Under the pieces are notes generated by a model. It searched no databases. It was given only the letters and a program-made list of their open reading frames with translations, and had not been told where the DNA came from. Position numbers and translations under genes: made by a program. Source: Thysanoteuthis rhombus (lineage: Eukaryota > Mollusca > Cephalopoda > Oegopsida > Thysanoteuthidae). Taken from it: a stretch of DNA of 64,000 nt. The stretch is taken from the NCBI GenBank assembly GCA_963457665.1, contig OY735224.1, positions 39,794,329 to 39,858,328 of the forward strand, in the 5' to 3' direction. This document shows positions 24,230 through 35,151 of this stretch, one piece after another (the first letter of the stretch is position 1; every line of letters starts with the position of its first letter).

Positions 24230-27200
24230 ATAGAAAATTAAAATGACTGTTTTGGGGAGTTGAAGTCAGTTGATGATATCTGTTAGTGGCAAAGGTGACA
24301 TATTACATTATGAAGAATTAAAACTAATGCTAGTTCTTTGAGCATTTAAGAGAAAACATTTTGCAGAAACCCCAATGTAGGCATCTAGCTACCTATATAA
24401 TGAACAGCAACTGTTTTTGTTTTTGTTTCTGTCTGTAACTATAAATTCACTCGTACTACCAATTGAACAGGCCATAACAGCTAATCAGTTTCAGGTCTGA
24501 AGTAAATTACAGACTCCCATATCAAGAGTATACCAACAGAGATTTACAATTATATGCTCTCAACTATACAATCTATTCTATAGAATTGTGACTTTCTGTT
24601 CACAAGAATTTTTCTTTCATGAATTGAAAATCTGATGAATTAAGATTCTTTTTCTTTTCTGTCCTTAATCTACTCTTTCACTTGAAAATAATTTTGCAGA
24701 TAAATCTACCAACCATTTGAAATACTTGATCTTCCACTTAGGGAAGTTTTTCTTTAGGGGGGGAAAAAAAATCCAATACTCAAAGATAGCTATGAATTTT
24801 CAGAGATCAATTATTTCAAGTGTTTATTTATGAAAAGGAAAAGAAGCAGCAGAGAATTCTGCCAGGATTCCAAAAGTACAGCTATTTATAAATTAGCATA
24901 ATTCTTCATCTATTTTAATAGAAGATGAAAGAACATCACTTACAGTAAGAAATCAGCATTCAGTGACTGAATTAGATGAGGCACCCAAGTCATTAAACAA
25001 AGCGATTTATGATTGTGATGCCTGCAACATAAAGTTACTTAGCATTAGAGATTCATTACACAACACCAAAGCAAGAAAAAGAACTAACATTCCAAGGGAA
25101 ATTATGAATCACCACCACCCATATTGGGGGTTTTGGGGGAGGGGGGGATTCAATGAATTAATCTCTTGGCCTTTTGGTTGGGCAGTCATTACTTGAATTT
25201 CTTTTTTCTTTTTAAAAAGGTTTGAATTTTCAAGAGACAGGCAAGCACAAACTAGTGACCAATTTACTTACATTACAAATTGAACCATTCACTAAAAACC
25301 TATCCAGGATTTTTCTTCTCCATTAAATAAGGGGGAAGAGGATGGGATTAGATGGTGTTTGAACAAGGACAAAGGATTCTCGGCATGTCAACTATGAAAG
25401 AAGTATCAACCCTCAGAAGAACTCGAACCACGTCTTAAACTTATCCTCAGCATATGCATAATATAATTGTTCCAATACATGGATACGTACACACGTATTC
25501 AGGGGAGGGGAAACCAGCTGTATATTAGAAAATTTCACTCATAATACCATAAGATATGCAATGAACAATTTTGCTTTTAGCTTCTACAGCACTGCGCACC
25601 CCCATATCTGCCTTTGCCAAGAGAGGATACAGCGTCTGCTACAGGCTGGTGGTGCTCTCAAGCTACTTTGACATCGGAACCAATCCACCAGAATCTGAGC
25701 CTAACTTCCCGTGATCATAAATATACTGGCCGTTCCTGCTATGTCAATGGTTTCAAAAGGCCACATCACTTGCTTTAGATGGGGATGATGTGCTCCAAGG
25801 GAGACTACCCTAACAACTATTCACTTAATGTGAACATGAAAAATTGAACTTATCAAGTAGGAGAATAATATCCCAGAACTAAAATTTTGGAATTGCTCTT
25901 TGGTCTATTTTCTTTCAACTGGCCAAAAAAAAAAAAAAAAAAAAAAAAAAACTCACAGGCAGAAAATACAATTCAACTCTAGCAACAAAGTAGTTAATTC
26001 CCTTGCACTAAATATTTGGGATACCTATACATATAAATACCAGATGCACAAAATATGTTGGTATGTTTGTTTAGATCAGAGTTATGGCAGAAACAAGAAA
26101 GTTTTAAAGGGAAGAAAAGATCAAAACTACGTGACTGACTGCAGAAGTTGTGTGAATGTGCGTAAGTGTAGCAACGAACTAATGTGGGCAGAATCGGAGT
26201 TGTTTAAAAAATGATAACCTTTGTCTCATTTTTGTAATTATATTTTCTTCAATATTTGAAAGCCATTTTGAAACTAGCAAGAATTTTTAAAACAATGTTC
26301 AAAAATAAAATGATCTTATCCATAGATAACAGTCATTTGATGGTGCTATGCCAGCAATAGACAAGTAAACTCCATTATGATAAGTCAATTTACAGAGTTT
26401 CTCTAGAGCAGTGGTAATTATCTAGGAAGATAAGATTAGTTAACACTGAACAATTATTTTAAACACTACTCTCGAGTGCTTTACTAGGATATTGATACAA
26501 AATATTCTAAGTCTGCATTCCCAACCACCAACACCATTGTCACCAAAAACAATTCATACACAGCTACAATGCAAGGGAAACTGAAAATTCTGATTTTCCA
26601 CACTTCATTTTAGCTTCAATATGTGAAATCTCAGTTTAGAAAGTTCCTCACTCAGGCCCCAAATGTAATCAGTTGTTTCCAAATTGAGGACTTTGAGTGG
26701 ACAAACACAAGTCAGTACAGATACCTTCCCCCCTACTCGTTAGAGATAAATGGCCAGACAATAACAGCATGCCAGTACCAATGTTACGAGGAAAGTGGAT
26801 TTTTTTTTAAAATGCTGTTAAAGCCAGCAGTTCCATACATGTCAGATTGGCACGTTTGCAAACTTCTGGGAGGGGAGGGGGAAGTTTTCAAAGAAATGTG
26901 AAAAAAAAAAGAAAATATTCTTACTCCATAGTAGACCAGCTTTTTGAGGTGCATATGAATGATATTTGTGCAAACACCATTCAAGAAATCCTGGGAATGA
27001 GAAATGATCACCAAGATTCTTTTGTAACTGGAAGAAAAACAGAAGAGAAGAAAAATCAGTAACTAAATTCATAATTAGCACAAATTTATGAATTGCTTTC
27101 TTTTGTTCAGACAATATTTTACTCTTATCTTTGATGCTAACATTTCAGCAGATTTTGTGTTTCAAGATGGAAAGACATTCAATTGTCTAAAAAGTTGGAA

Positions 27201-30200
27201 TGTTAACTCTTATCAAAGTTAGACAAGTACACTGAAAATATTTCAATTTAAAGTTTTTGGCAAAATTCTTGAATTTTCATAGGCAACACTAAATATCAAG
27301 CAAAATCGTTCAAGAAAAGTCAAATGAAATCAGACAAAAATCATGTTTAAAATCATTTTCAGCACAAAATCTAAATGACAAATATTCTACAACAAAATGC
27401 CAAGAGGCTTCATATCTAATACTCCAATTAAGATCTCAATGCTGATTAACAGGGATCTGCTTTAATTTACAAGAAAGTATTAAAAATTGTGAATATCATT
27501 CACTTTTGGGAAGTATGAGTGGTTTGAACAAACAAACAAACAAAAAAAAGGTTAGGTAAATATCAAGGGAGATAACTGACTTTTTCAATTCCTCTTCCAG
27601 CCAGACGCAGGCATCCAAATCCAGATGGTTGGTAGGCTCATCCAACATGAGGAGAGCTGGTTTGATATACAGGGCCCGGGCCAAAGCAATTCTCATACGC
27701 CAACCTCCAGAGAAATCTTTCACGGCTTTGTGCTGCATTTCTTTAGTAAAACCCAAACCATGCAGAATGTACGCAGCCTTTGCCGCAGCCTTATCAGCAT
27801 CCATATCGTCAAGACGTTCGTACACATCCATCAGGCGTTCATGAGATTCTGTGGTGGGAGAGAAAAAAAAAAAAAAAAACGCATTTTAAATCTTTCCCAG
27901 AATATAGGATTTCTTTGCAAAAATAGAGGTAGACTGCATATAGAGGAATACGTTGATTTGGTTGGAATTTATCTTAATTCAAACCTTAACCTATTAACTG
28001 TGGCAGAAGCAAATCAATTGCCATACTCTCAATACAGCAATAACTTGGATTATATAGGTTGGCACCAAATAAGTTCAACACTTGGCATGTAAACAATGAA
28101 CCCTTCCACAAACTTTCTTGCTCAGTCCTAGTTTGTCCGTAAACTACAATGACTGAAAATTCAGTCATCTGCAGTTGGTTTTTAAAAAAATTTCAAAACA
28201 TTTTCATTTCGATGCGGGGGGGGGGGGGCAAGAAACTATGGCCTACAGTCTCGTTTCATTCAGTCAGCACACATTGAATATGTGATGTTGCATTTATTGA
28301 AAAAATAAACAAAATTCAATTTTGGATTATTTTTTCTTGCAGTAGCCTCAAATGAATCAAAGTTTGATTTAAAGCTAGATATGTTTCAACGGTATGCTTT
28401 CAGATTTATACATGGCTAAATCTGAACCAGAAAGAATTTCATAATTCTCATTCCTTGATAATACATGAAAGCTTATGTAGCTATGTACTCCTACAATAGA
28501 AAGCATTTATGCGATTTTTTTCCTTTCAAATGAGCAACCTTTCTGTAGTCTTGTATAGTTATGGTTTCATTCTTAATTTGGCCCCCAAAACAGGTTTAAT
28601 CCAGCCCACCCACCATAGGATAAATTATCAAATCCTGGAATTTCTCTAAATATACTCATGGTATGACTTTCATGAATTGTCCAAATGCATAGTTAGAAGT
28701 AATATTAAAAGAATTCATTTTTTTCCCAGTCAAAAAACACCTACATTTCCAGACAATGTACAAATGTTTACCTCAGTAAAACAGGCCTGTTCAGTGTCAA
28801 AGCAATTCAAACACTTTTTCCATAAATTAGTTGTTCCGCAACCTGATGAAAATTTTTATCACAGCTGTGCATCTAACTTCATTCTGGTGGTATGGACAAC
28901 TCAATCATTTTAAGGTGAAATGAAATACATACATTAAACACGAGATACCATGACACGTATAGATTTAACTAAACCTCTACATTTTACATTCATCTTCCTG
29001 GCCTTTTCAGAAGAGAAAAAAGAACAAATGGCATCCAACACAGCAAGAGTTCTGACTGGTGAACTTTAAACAAACATGATGCATACACTTCTCTCAACTC
29101 AGCAACAAAATAAGAGAAATTGTCATCTCTAGCAGTTGAGCTATAGAACTGTGATGACTGGAATTCCTATCATCGGCAGTTGATAGGGTTACCAGCCCCC
29201 CCCCCCCCACTGAATAGATATTACCATGATGTATGACTGTACTGCATTGAAAATGACTGCAATTAATTGAACTTACCTAGATCGTCCTTGGAAGCAAGCA
29301 TTTCTGCTTCTTTCTCCAGACGTAATCTCTCCGTATCAACTTCAATGACACACTCCAAAGCGGTCTTTTCAGTGGGTGGCATTTCTCTGCTCAACAGAAA
29401 TGTATCTATATGCTTGGGGATCGGAAATTCTTTTAGTTGAATGGCCGAAAGCAAAGAGGTCTTTCCTGGAAAACAATCAACCATACAAAAATATGAACAA
29501 ACAGCAGCAGTCAAAAGTACAATTGAAGAAATCTGTATGTACTGAGATTACTCAACAACTGACTAGGGTACAAAGCTCATATTCACCTGGCATATTAGTC
29601 AGCACACAAGGCAATGCAGTTATTAAGTTTAAGTTTTTTTCTCTTTAAATTCAGTGTTTCAAAAAATCTTATGAAAAAAATATTAAAGATTAGATCTTAG
29701 TTTTTACTAATTATCTCCCTTGATTTCTGCTCTTTAGAATTATCTATACTAAGATATAAATTATCTGAATTAAGAAATGAAGAGAAGTAACAGAAATACT
29801 CAAAACTGAATTTTGTCAAAAGACTCGAGATGAAATATTAAATTTCTCCAATTTGCACAATTTCTTTAATTTTGTAATGAAAAACAACACTTTTTGTCAC
29901 TGGTGAACTTGCTGGCACTTGTAATTGACTTTCAATTATCCGTGGTTGTTGTAGACCCCAACACCCTGGTCATAAGGGGGGTACAGTATCACAACTTGAA
30001 ACATGGAAATCCTGAAACAAAATTGACTCACCACAGCCATTCAAGCCGAGCACACCATAACGGCGTCCAACATTCAATTCCAATTTTGTGTCGGTCAGTA
30101 ACTCTGCTCCATGAAATGTAATGGACAAGTTGTGAATATGCAAATCTCGACTATCAGGATGTGAGGCGAGCACTCCAGTACAGGAACGATGCTGAGAGAT

Positions 30201-33200
30201 CAAGTCCATCTCAGCAAGACCTTCTGAAATACCATCCACTGAAAAATAAAGAAACAAAAATCAAATTTCAACCATTCAACAAAAACAGTGAATAGCATGG
30301 GTTGAAAAGGGGGGGGGGCATTTCTACTTACAAATAAGAATCTAGTATTGTCTTAAATTTGGCCTTTTATTATTTCTATCATAATGAATACTAGCAGTAT
30401 GGAGAGAATTGTCAAGGCTGATAAGAAGCTAAAGATTCTACAAAATTGTTAATGAATTCATTAGACAATACAATTGGATTCTGTGTGAAAAGTTACTTCC
30501 TATGTAAGAAATCCAAATGCTTTTGACAACATTTATAGCAGTCCAGTGTCTCCTGCATTTTCCTATTCAGCACTATTTAGGGGTTCCTTAAATAAAAACC
30601 TACAATGCACACATGGAAGATGGGAGAGAAAGCATCAGCAACACGGCTGCTAAATACCTACTAAGTCTGAAGCAGTATAAACACATGGTTGAAATACTGC
30701 CGCCATTAATTAGAATAATATGCAGACTTTAAAGAATATAAGTGCCAAATAGAAATGACAAGTTTTATGTGCCAGACACAATTCAACTTGGTAATAATAG
30801 CAATGGCAAGAAAAAAATTTTTTAAAAGAAGGTGATACTAAAATAGGTCTATAGGATGCCTAGTGTACAGCAAGTGTTTCAGAATTCATCTTCAGTTTGG
30901 TTAGAATCAGTATTTATGTATATAAAAAAAAATTTTTTTAAATATGTTTTAAGGAGTTTTGTAGGAGTCAAAACATTTTGCTTCAAAGATTTAAAACATA
31001 AGCTTGAAATAGGAATGACAAAAGCTAATGAACAAAAATCACAAAGCCCAAATCATTTGTTTCACTGTTCAGTCATGGGGAATGACAAGAATGATTTTAT
31101 AAATCCATGACAAACAACACAGCTGCTTTCTGATATTCCTCACCTAATACTTCACTATCACCTTTGACTTTACAAGCCACCCCTAACTGTCACCATGCAA
31201 GCGGCTCAACAAAAGGTTTCCGTAGAGGGAAAAAAAAAATAAATAAATAAAAAGCACAACTTGACCCAGATTCAGATTTTCTCTTCAATTTTATTAATTC
31301 AATTTAGATTTAATTCAAGTCAGATTCATGCGAAAATATTTGTAATATCTATCCATGCATAAATAGTCAGATCACTTTTGACAGGTACTTTGATAGTATA
31401 TAAAATATATGTCAAAGGGGCGCCTACTGTAGAGCAAAGGTTATGAAATTCAGTGAGCAAAAAAGTACATGAACTTGGACGTTCAGTTTAGTTGGAGTCA
31501 GTAATTGAAAAAAAAATATTCGCTTCAAGGAGTTTTGAGCACCGCAGGAGATCTATCCCCACAAAAGGGAGTCCTCAACTGCTCTAACTCGGCCTTTTAG
31601 GTCATCATTCTCCAACATTTGGCAATACTCTAGGCAGAGGAGTCAAAACAAAGAAGGGGGGGGTGATAGAAGTTATTAAGAAATAAAGAGTGTAAAATAA
31701 AAATATTTTTTTTAAATTCACAAGGTTTCCACAAGTCTCAAGCTTTATTATTGGTAGCATTCAACATTGCTAGTGAACTTATTCCTCACTAAGTGCACAT
31801 TGATACATCTTTGGACTAGACCAAGCCAAGTTAAATTCATTTTCCAATTGGTGCCATCAATTTTCATTCTTTAAATTTGTAAAGTACAGGGGGGATTCTT
31901 TAGTCTACAAAATTAAACCCCATGGGGAGGGCAGCAGTTCTTTCTATTGTGCCATCATATTTCGAAATATTTTACTAAGAAAAAAAAAAAATTTTTTTTT
32001 TAAAATGTCTTTAGTTTTGTTGGAGTCAGTAATTGAAATAGATATTCGCTTCAAGGAGTTTAGAGCACTGCAGGAGATCTATCCCCCACAAAAGGGAGGC
32101 CTCAACTGCCTCAACTCGGCCTTTAGGTCATCATTCTCCAACCTTTGGCACTTCCCAAAGTTGTCCCTCCCTGGGTTCACATTGATATGGCTTTGGACTA
32201 GAGTAAGCCAAGTTTAGTGAATATTTACAAAAACATCTGCCTTATGGGACAAGCAAGTCAAAAAACAGAAAATATCTATTCAAAAGTGCTGACATAGGGT
32301 TTGGAACCTGCATTCTTTTTCCTCTCATCCATCTAATCAGACATTGTATATAGGTAATTCGTTTCTTAAGGTTAATTTATCATTACTCGGGGTTTTCTGT
32401 ATATTAATTTTCTCAGTCTAGATACATGAAGTAAGATTTTTTAATTGCATTTTGCCTGAGAAGGGACAGACAACATGCTAGAGATCTACACTAAGTAATC
32501 AAGTCAGTCAGAATAGATGGGATCTTAGTAAACCATGTATAACAGAACTGTAGATTACAGATGATTTTACTATGAACGATTCCAAAACAAGTGGCTTAAA
32601 TAGTTACCACATCTGACACACGCACACACAAGGGTCTTGGGTTTGATTCCAGGTAGGAGTGTAGAAATATCTGCAGGATGAATTTTCATGTACGTTTAGC
32701 TGATGGGGTACATTCAGAGAGGTGTGATTAGGGTGGAGGTATGCCTCCCATGGACTTACCCACCCCATTCTCTGGTTGGTTGTCGGAAAACACATCAGAA
32801 TCAAGTCCTGGTCTGAAGCAGACTTTAAATTTGCAAGGAGCACTCATCTGACGCATGAAATTGAAATCAAGGATTCATCACCAGCCATTTATATATTCTG
32901 TGGAGTTGTTTCTAAAGGGACAGACGCTTTACCCTTTCAAGTTTCAAAATTGACTCAAAAAAAATTACATCAAGTTAATCACCATTATGAATGACAGAAA
33001 AGATCTATAGCTATTGTGTAATTATCCCAATGAATTTCTAAAGAAGAAAAAAAAAAAAAAAAAAAAAAAAAATTGGTGTCCAGAGTTTTGTTGGAGTCAG
33101 TAATTGAAAAAAAAAATATTTCGCTTCAAGGAGTTTTGAGCACCGCAGGAGATCAATCCCCACAAAAGGGAGTCCTCAACTGCTCTAACTCGGCCTTTTA

Positions 33201-35137
33201 GGTCATCATTCTCCAACATTTGCCAATTCTCTCAAAAGTTTACATGACAAAAAGAAAACACAAGGAAAATTTCTCAAATCCTTCACAAGCTTTACACAAG
33301 TCTTGTAAACATCAATATTGGTTGCATTTGAAAGATCTAAGTAAATTAGGTTAATGAAATGAGAAGAAAAAAAAATACATAAAGTGAAATATAATTCAAT
33401 GCATCACATCTACAGTGGATATTTCAAAAATATATGGTAAATGTAATTTGTCAGAGATAAATAGAAATGTTTCAAGCTTTTTGACAAGAATCAAAGTTTT
33501 GAAGTATTTCAAGAACCCTAAGAAGCTCTCATTTCTGCCACCATTCTTCAACAGTAGAAGTGATCTTTGACACTAAAACAAAGGCATCTATCACTCCTCA
33601 GGCAATTCACTTACAATAAAATCATGAAGTTAATAAATGGAAAGAAAAAAAAAAAAAAAAAAAAATCTAATTTACTAGACAATGAGGACAAAAATCCTCA
33701 TTGAGAAAATGCAAAAAACTCAATTTTAAAAATAATGGGGCACAATCGTATTTCTGTAGTCTCATTCAAGAAGGACTCATTTTTAATTAAGAGCAAACCA
33801 TAGTATCCATTCTTATCAGCTTAATACCTGATATGTCCCTGATGTTTAATGACTTGGCCAGTTGTATAAAGACCAAAAAATTCAAAGAAACAATAGAATT
33901 CAATTAAAAAGTTACAAACCCAGACTCACTCAAGTAGATAGTAATTCATTAATAATCTGAGCAAGGGTTAGGATTAAGGACCACTCTTCTATAATAATGC
34001 AAATCCGTTTAAATTCAAAAACCTGACATCAGATAATTTACCAAAGAAAATAAATACTATGCTTTCCTCTTAGTTAAATGGCTGTGGTAAACTGTGACTA
34101 CAGAATAGGCCCTGTAAGCCACACGCTAAGTAGCACTGAGAAATGAAGATTATGGTCTGGTTAGACTATGTTGGGAGATAAATTCTTAAATGTCGATCCG
34201 ATTGGTGAAAGGTTCAATTTATAAACAGCAATTATATTTTAATGGATTTCTTAAGAAAAAAAAAAAACAAAAAAAAACGTACTTTCAGTTCTGGAGTGAA
34301 TTAAGAAGAAAGAGGAAGAAAAATTTTAGTTATTTGCATCAGGGAGTTTCAAGCACAGCAGAGATCAAACCCCTCAAAAGGGGAGTCCTGAACTACTTTC
34401 AAATCATTATACTCAAACATTTGCTATCCCCCCCCCCAAACACTGTGTTCCTTACCTGTTGACATCAATGAAAACCTCAAAAAACAATTTCAATTTACAT
34501 AATCATAGAGTTAAATCACTTAGAAAATCAACTTTGTTTTGAAAAAAAAAAGATAAATAAATAAAAATTTGCATACCAACTTTTGAGCAATATTCTTGCA
34601 ATTATACCCAAAATTACAACTTCAAAAGATATTCACATTTTACATTTTAAAAGAGTATAAAGTGTGTGGGAGCAACTAGTTATTGGCTATCATCAAATAG
34701 TATTTCAACAAGCGATTCAGGCTCCTTAAGTGACCCGAAGTAGAATAAGGTTCAAGAACTTCAGTCAAATAACCAAAATATCTCAAACTTTTTTAAAAAA
34801 TGTAATAACAATTGTCCCATAATAGTTGCTACATTTGTATATTCATTCCCCACACTAGACATAACTACTATGGGACAGAGAGAGTATTATGAAAAGACTG
34901 AATAAAATGAAACTTATTAGAAAGAGAGAAAATAAATCAAGGTAGTTGTTTCAAGTGGAACATTGTAAGTGAAAGAGAGCAGTGAAGAGAAATGACTTGA
35001 AACTAGAAAAGACGTCATTTGAGAGTTGGCTTACCTCCATTGGTAGCAGCACCTTTGCCATTTTTCTTTTTGTTTTGATTTTGGTTAGTAGCTGCCTTCT
35101 TTTGGGCATCTCTTCTTTTCTTGGAATTAGATGGCAT
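14648..35137 (-). CDS. ABCF2: ATP-binding cassette sub-family F member 2 (ABCF2), complete coding sequence in 13 exons
   Basis: The exons in transcript order are 35137-35035, 30238-30032, 29465-29277, 27848-27581, 27027-26925, 22107-22012, 20836-20717, 20454-20365, 19340-19230, 18339-18277, 17439-17311, 16219-16016 and 14770-14648. They sum to 1806 bp, giving 601 residues and TAA; every junction has GT/AG and fits in frame. ABC-F proteins are soluble twin-ATPase proteins that act on ribosomes. NBD1 has Walker A GLNGCGKT (99-106), signature FSGGWRMR (212-219), Walker B LDEP (catalytic Glu 237) and switch His 266. The charged linker (about 300-355) is the family's ribosome/tRNA-reaching arm. 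NBD2 has GPNGAGKST (413-421), signature LSDGQ (500-504), Glu 525 and His 554. There are no membrane segments. The lysine-rich N-terminus is about 20 residues shorter than in vertebrate ABCF2. ABCF1 and ABCF3 fit much less well. All catalytic residues are intact. Confidence 0.96.
14771..16015. other. ABCF2 intron 12
   Basis: No gene is seen. It contains a GT run (14957-14972), poly(A) (about 15287-15304) and a (TA)n tract (15842-15871). Confidence 0.8.
16016..16219 (-). CDS. ABCF2: ABCF2 exon 12 (NBD2 signature, Walker B, switch His)
   Basis: Encodes [17 protein letters not shown], later [19 protein letters not shown] and [15 protein letters not shown]. It contains all remaining NBD2 catalytic elements. 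Confidence 0.96.
16369..16699. mobile_element. hAT-type non-autonomous element with 8-bp target duplication
   Basis: The exact 8-bp direct repeat TTATAAAC lies at 16369-16376 and 16692-16699. The left end is CAGTGGTTCCCAACCC, a classic hAT terminus, and the right end is the inverted GGTTGGGACC-AACCA with a small rearrangement. It is about 315 bp long, has no transposase frame, and is in ABCF2 intron 11. Confidence 0.8.
16955..17058 (-). repeat. Twin segment T, copy 1 (104 bp), in ABCF2 intron 11
   Basis: Identical to 23008-23114 except for one missing triplet. On the minus strand both copies read in the same open frame ([14 protein letters not shown], then [17 protein letters not shown]) and both begin after a ttag. 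The flanks are unrelated. The KLFMVDN string faintly resembles the second Asp region of pogo/Tigger-type DDE transposases. This is inference only. Confidence 0.85.
17311..17439 (-). CDS. ABCF2: ABCF2 exon 11
   Basis: Encodes [20 protein letters not shown] and [20 protein letters not shown] plus QQQ, the helical subdomain that leads to the NBD2 signature. Confidence 0.95.
17440..19229. other. ABCF2 introns 10 and 9 (flanking the 18277-18339 exon)
   Basis: Nothing genic apart from the 63-bp exon. Homopolymer tracts: G runs near 17491-17501, 17850 and 18801, and poly(A) at 18061-18074. Confidence 0.7.
18277..18339 (-). CDS. ABCF2: ABCF2 exon 10 (21 residues)
   Basis: A 63-bp exon encoding [20 protein letters not shown] plus Q, the region before the Q-loop. 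The acceptor is tttttcag and the donor is gtaagt. Confidence 0.95.
19230..19340 (-). CDS. ABCF2: ABCF2 exon 9 (NBD2 Walker A)
   Basis: Encodes [20 protein letters not shown] followed by [17 protein letters not shown]. The P-loop is intact. Confidence 0.96.
19341..20364. other. ABCF2 intron 8
   Basis: Contains poly(T)-poly(G) near 19470-19490 and an R1 repeat (19992-20150). No other feature is recognised. Confidence 0.7.
19992..20150 (+). repeat. Dispersed repeat R1, copy
   Basis: Starts at caggtctggttagtcactc, then catgcaacc, ggtattgggggtga, ggggggtgatcact and aaaagtctg, the order shared with 43389-43560 and 56934-57070. Non-coding. Confidence 0.7.
20365..20454 (-). CDS. ABCF2: ABCF2 exon 8 (NBD2 start)
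   Basis: Encodes [20 protein letters not shown] and [10 protein letters not shown], the strand that opens NBD2 and holds its aromatic base-stacking position. Confidence 0.95.
20717..20836 (-). CDS. ABCF2: ABCF2 exon 7 (linker)
   Basis: Encodes [20 protein letters not shown] and [20 protein letters not shown], the second half of the linker arm. It is the most conserved non-ATPase part of this subfamily. Confidence 0.96.
20837..22011. other. ABCF2 intron 6
   Basis: Contains a poly(A) run (20958-20975), a C run near 21286-21294 and repeat R3 copy 2 (21630-21830). Confidence 0.7.
21630..21830 (+). repeat. Dispersed repeat R3, copy 2
   Basis: Same block order as 7540-7745 (aattcattgg, tgaagtgtata, cagttataaacact, gtctgctt, tttgcccactct). 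Diverged and non-coding. Confidence 0.65.
22012..22107 (-). CDS. ABCF2: ABCF2 exon 6 (start of inter-domain linker)
   Basis: Encodes [20 protein letters not shown] and [12 protein letters not shown], the first helix of the charged linker between the two ATPase domains. Phase 0 on both sides. Confidence 0.95.
22158..22216. mobile_element. Short palindromic MITE, family M1, copy 2
   Basis: GTCCCATAATAGTTACATTT at the left and gaatgtaactatggaaca at the right form a near-perfect inverted repeat of about 59 bp. Confidence 0.75.
23008..23114 (-). repeat. Twin segment T, copy 2 (107 bp), in ABCF2 intron 5
   Basis: Same as 16955-17058 with one extra CTC triplet (an extra Glu on the minus strand: [12 protein letters not shown]). 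On the minus strand it is preceded by tttttgctttgttag, a passable splice acceptor. No downstream donor is obvious. Confidence 0.85.
24149..24222. repeat. Poly(A)-(TA)n tract
   Basis: About 23 A followed by about 24 TA units, resembling a retroposon tail that expanded into a microsatellite. Confidence 0.9.
26925..27027 (-). CDS. ABCF2: ABCF2 exon 5 (NBD1 switch His)
   Basis: Encodes [19 protein letters not shown] and then [15 protein letters not shown]. The His in ISHSQD is the H-loop. The acceptor is ttcttccag and the donor is gtaaga. Confidence 0.95.
27581..27848 (-). CDS. ABCF2: ABCF2 exon 4 (NBD1 signature and Walker B)
   Basis: Encodes residues 167-256, including [17 protein letters not shown] and [15 protein letters not shown]. 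The donor gtcagt is weaker than its neighbours, but it is needed to keep the frame with the next exon. Confidence 0.95.
27849..29276. other. ABCF2 intron 3
   Basis: No gene or classified repeat. Poly(A) near 27870-27882, a G run at 28215-28227 and a C run at 29196-29207. Confidence 0.65.
29277..29465 (-). CDS. ABCF2: ABCF2 exon 3
   Basis: Encodes [20 protein letters not shown] through EMLASKDDL (residues 105-166). It completes Walker A and holds the NBD1 arm segment PIPKHID with REMPP, typical of ABCF2. Confidence 0.95.
29466..30031. other. ABCF2 intron 2
   Basis: AT-rich with nothing recognised. Confidence 0.7.
30032..30238 (-). CDS. ABCF2: ABCF2 exon 2 (start of NBD1, Walker A)
   Basis: Encodes residues 35-104, including [20 protein letters not shown] and [11 protein letters not shown]. 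The split glycine codon joins the next exon to complete Walker A GLNGCGKT. The donor is gtgagt and the acceptor is tttttcag. Confidence 0.95.
31429..31622 (+). repeat. Repeat R4, copy in ABCF2 intron 1
   Basis: Core order: ttggagtcagtaattgaaa, cgcttcaaggagttttgagc, cgcaggagatctatcccc, aaaagggagtcctcaactgc, aggtcatcattctccaac. It is nearly identical to 33079-33227 over about 140 bp. Confidence 0.85.
31998..32217 (+). repeat. Repeat R4, second copy
   Basis: Same block order as 31429-31622 with more substitutions. It is preceded by an A/T homopolymer stretch. Confidence 0.85.
32600..32860 (+). repeat. tRNA-like SINE
   Basis: A box B-like GGGTTTGATTCCAGG lies at about 32638-32652. The long tRNA-unrelated body contains gtgattagggtggaggt and a polypurine end. 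Box A is degraded. Confidence 0.5.
33079..33227 (+). repeat. Repeat R4, third copy
   Basis: Almost identical to 31429-31622 and preceded by about 29 A. It ends at ctccaacatttgcc. Confidence 0.88.
34310..34425 (+). repeat. Repeat R4, diverged copy
   Basis: Keeps gggagtttcaagcac, cagagatcaa, aaaggggagtcctgaact and ctcaaacatttgc. A weaker fifth relative is at about 30857-30975. Confidence 0.65.
34813..34877. mobile_element. Short palindromic MITE, family M1, copy 3
   Basis: TGTCCCATAATAGTTGCTAC at the left and ataactactatgggaca at the right, 65 bp. Confidence 0.75.
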
Positions 35138-35151
35138 TTTGGCACTTGGTC
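35035..35151 (-). CDS. ABCF2: ABCF2 first coding exon (ATG at 35137)
   Basis: The acceptor on the minus strand (gtatttcag) lies 14 bases upstream of the ATG, so a non-coding leader exon must exist further right. The coding part is 103 bp and encodes [16 protein letters not shown], then an N/Q/K-rich stretch ending ATNG plus one base. The donor is gtaagc. Confidence 0.93.

Larger units (their letters stand above)
22108..26924. other. ABCF2 intron 5 (largest inside the ATPase region)
   Basis: 4.8 kb with no gene. It holds MITE M1 (22158-22216), twin segment T copy 2 (23008-23114), a possible hAT end at 23417 (cagggttctcaaaaa), poly(A)-(TA)n (24149-24222), a GC-richer island (25575-25810) without a recognisable frame, and poly(A) at 25925-25951. 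Confidence 0.65.
30239..35034. other. ABCF2 intron 1 with clustered repeat R4
   Basis: 4.8 kb containing five same-orientation copies of R4 (about 30857, 31429, 31998, 33079 and 34310), a tRNA-like SINE (32600-32860), poly(A) runs (33043-33071, 33645-33665) and MITE M1 (34813-34877). No coding exon is seen. Confidence 0.7.

Noticed and set aside
25575..25810. GC-richer island in ABCF2 intron 5 considered as a nested exon
   Set aside because: No frame is conserved or flanked by plausible splice sites, and no family is recognised. It is likely an unclassified repeat.
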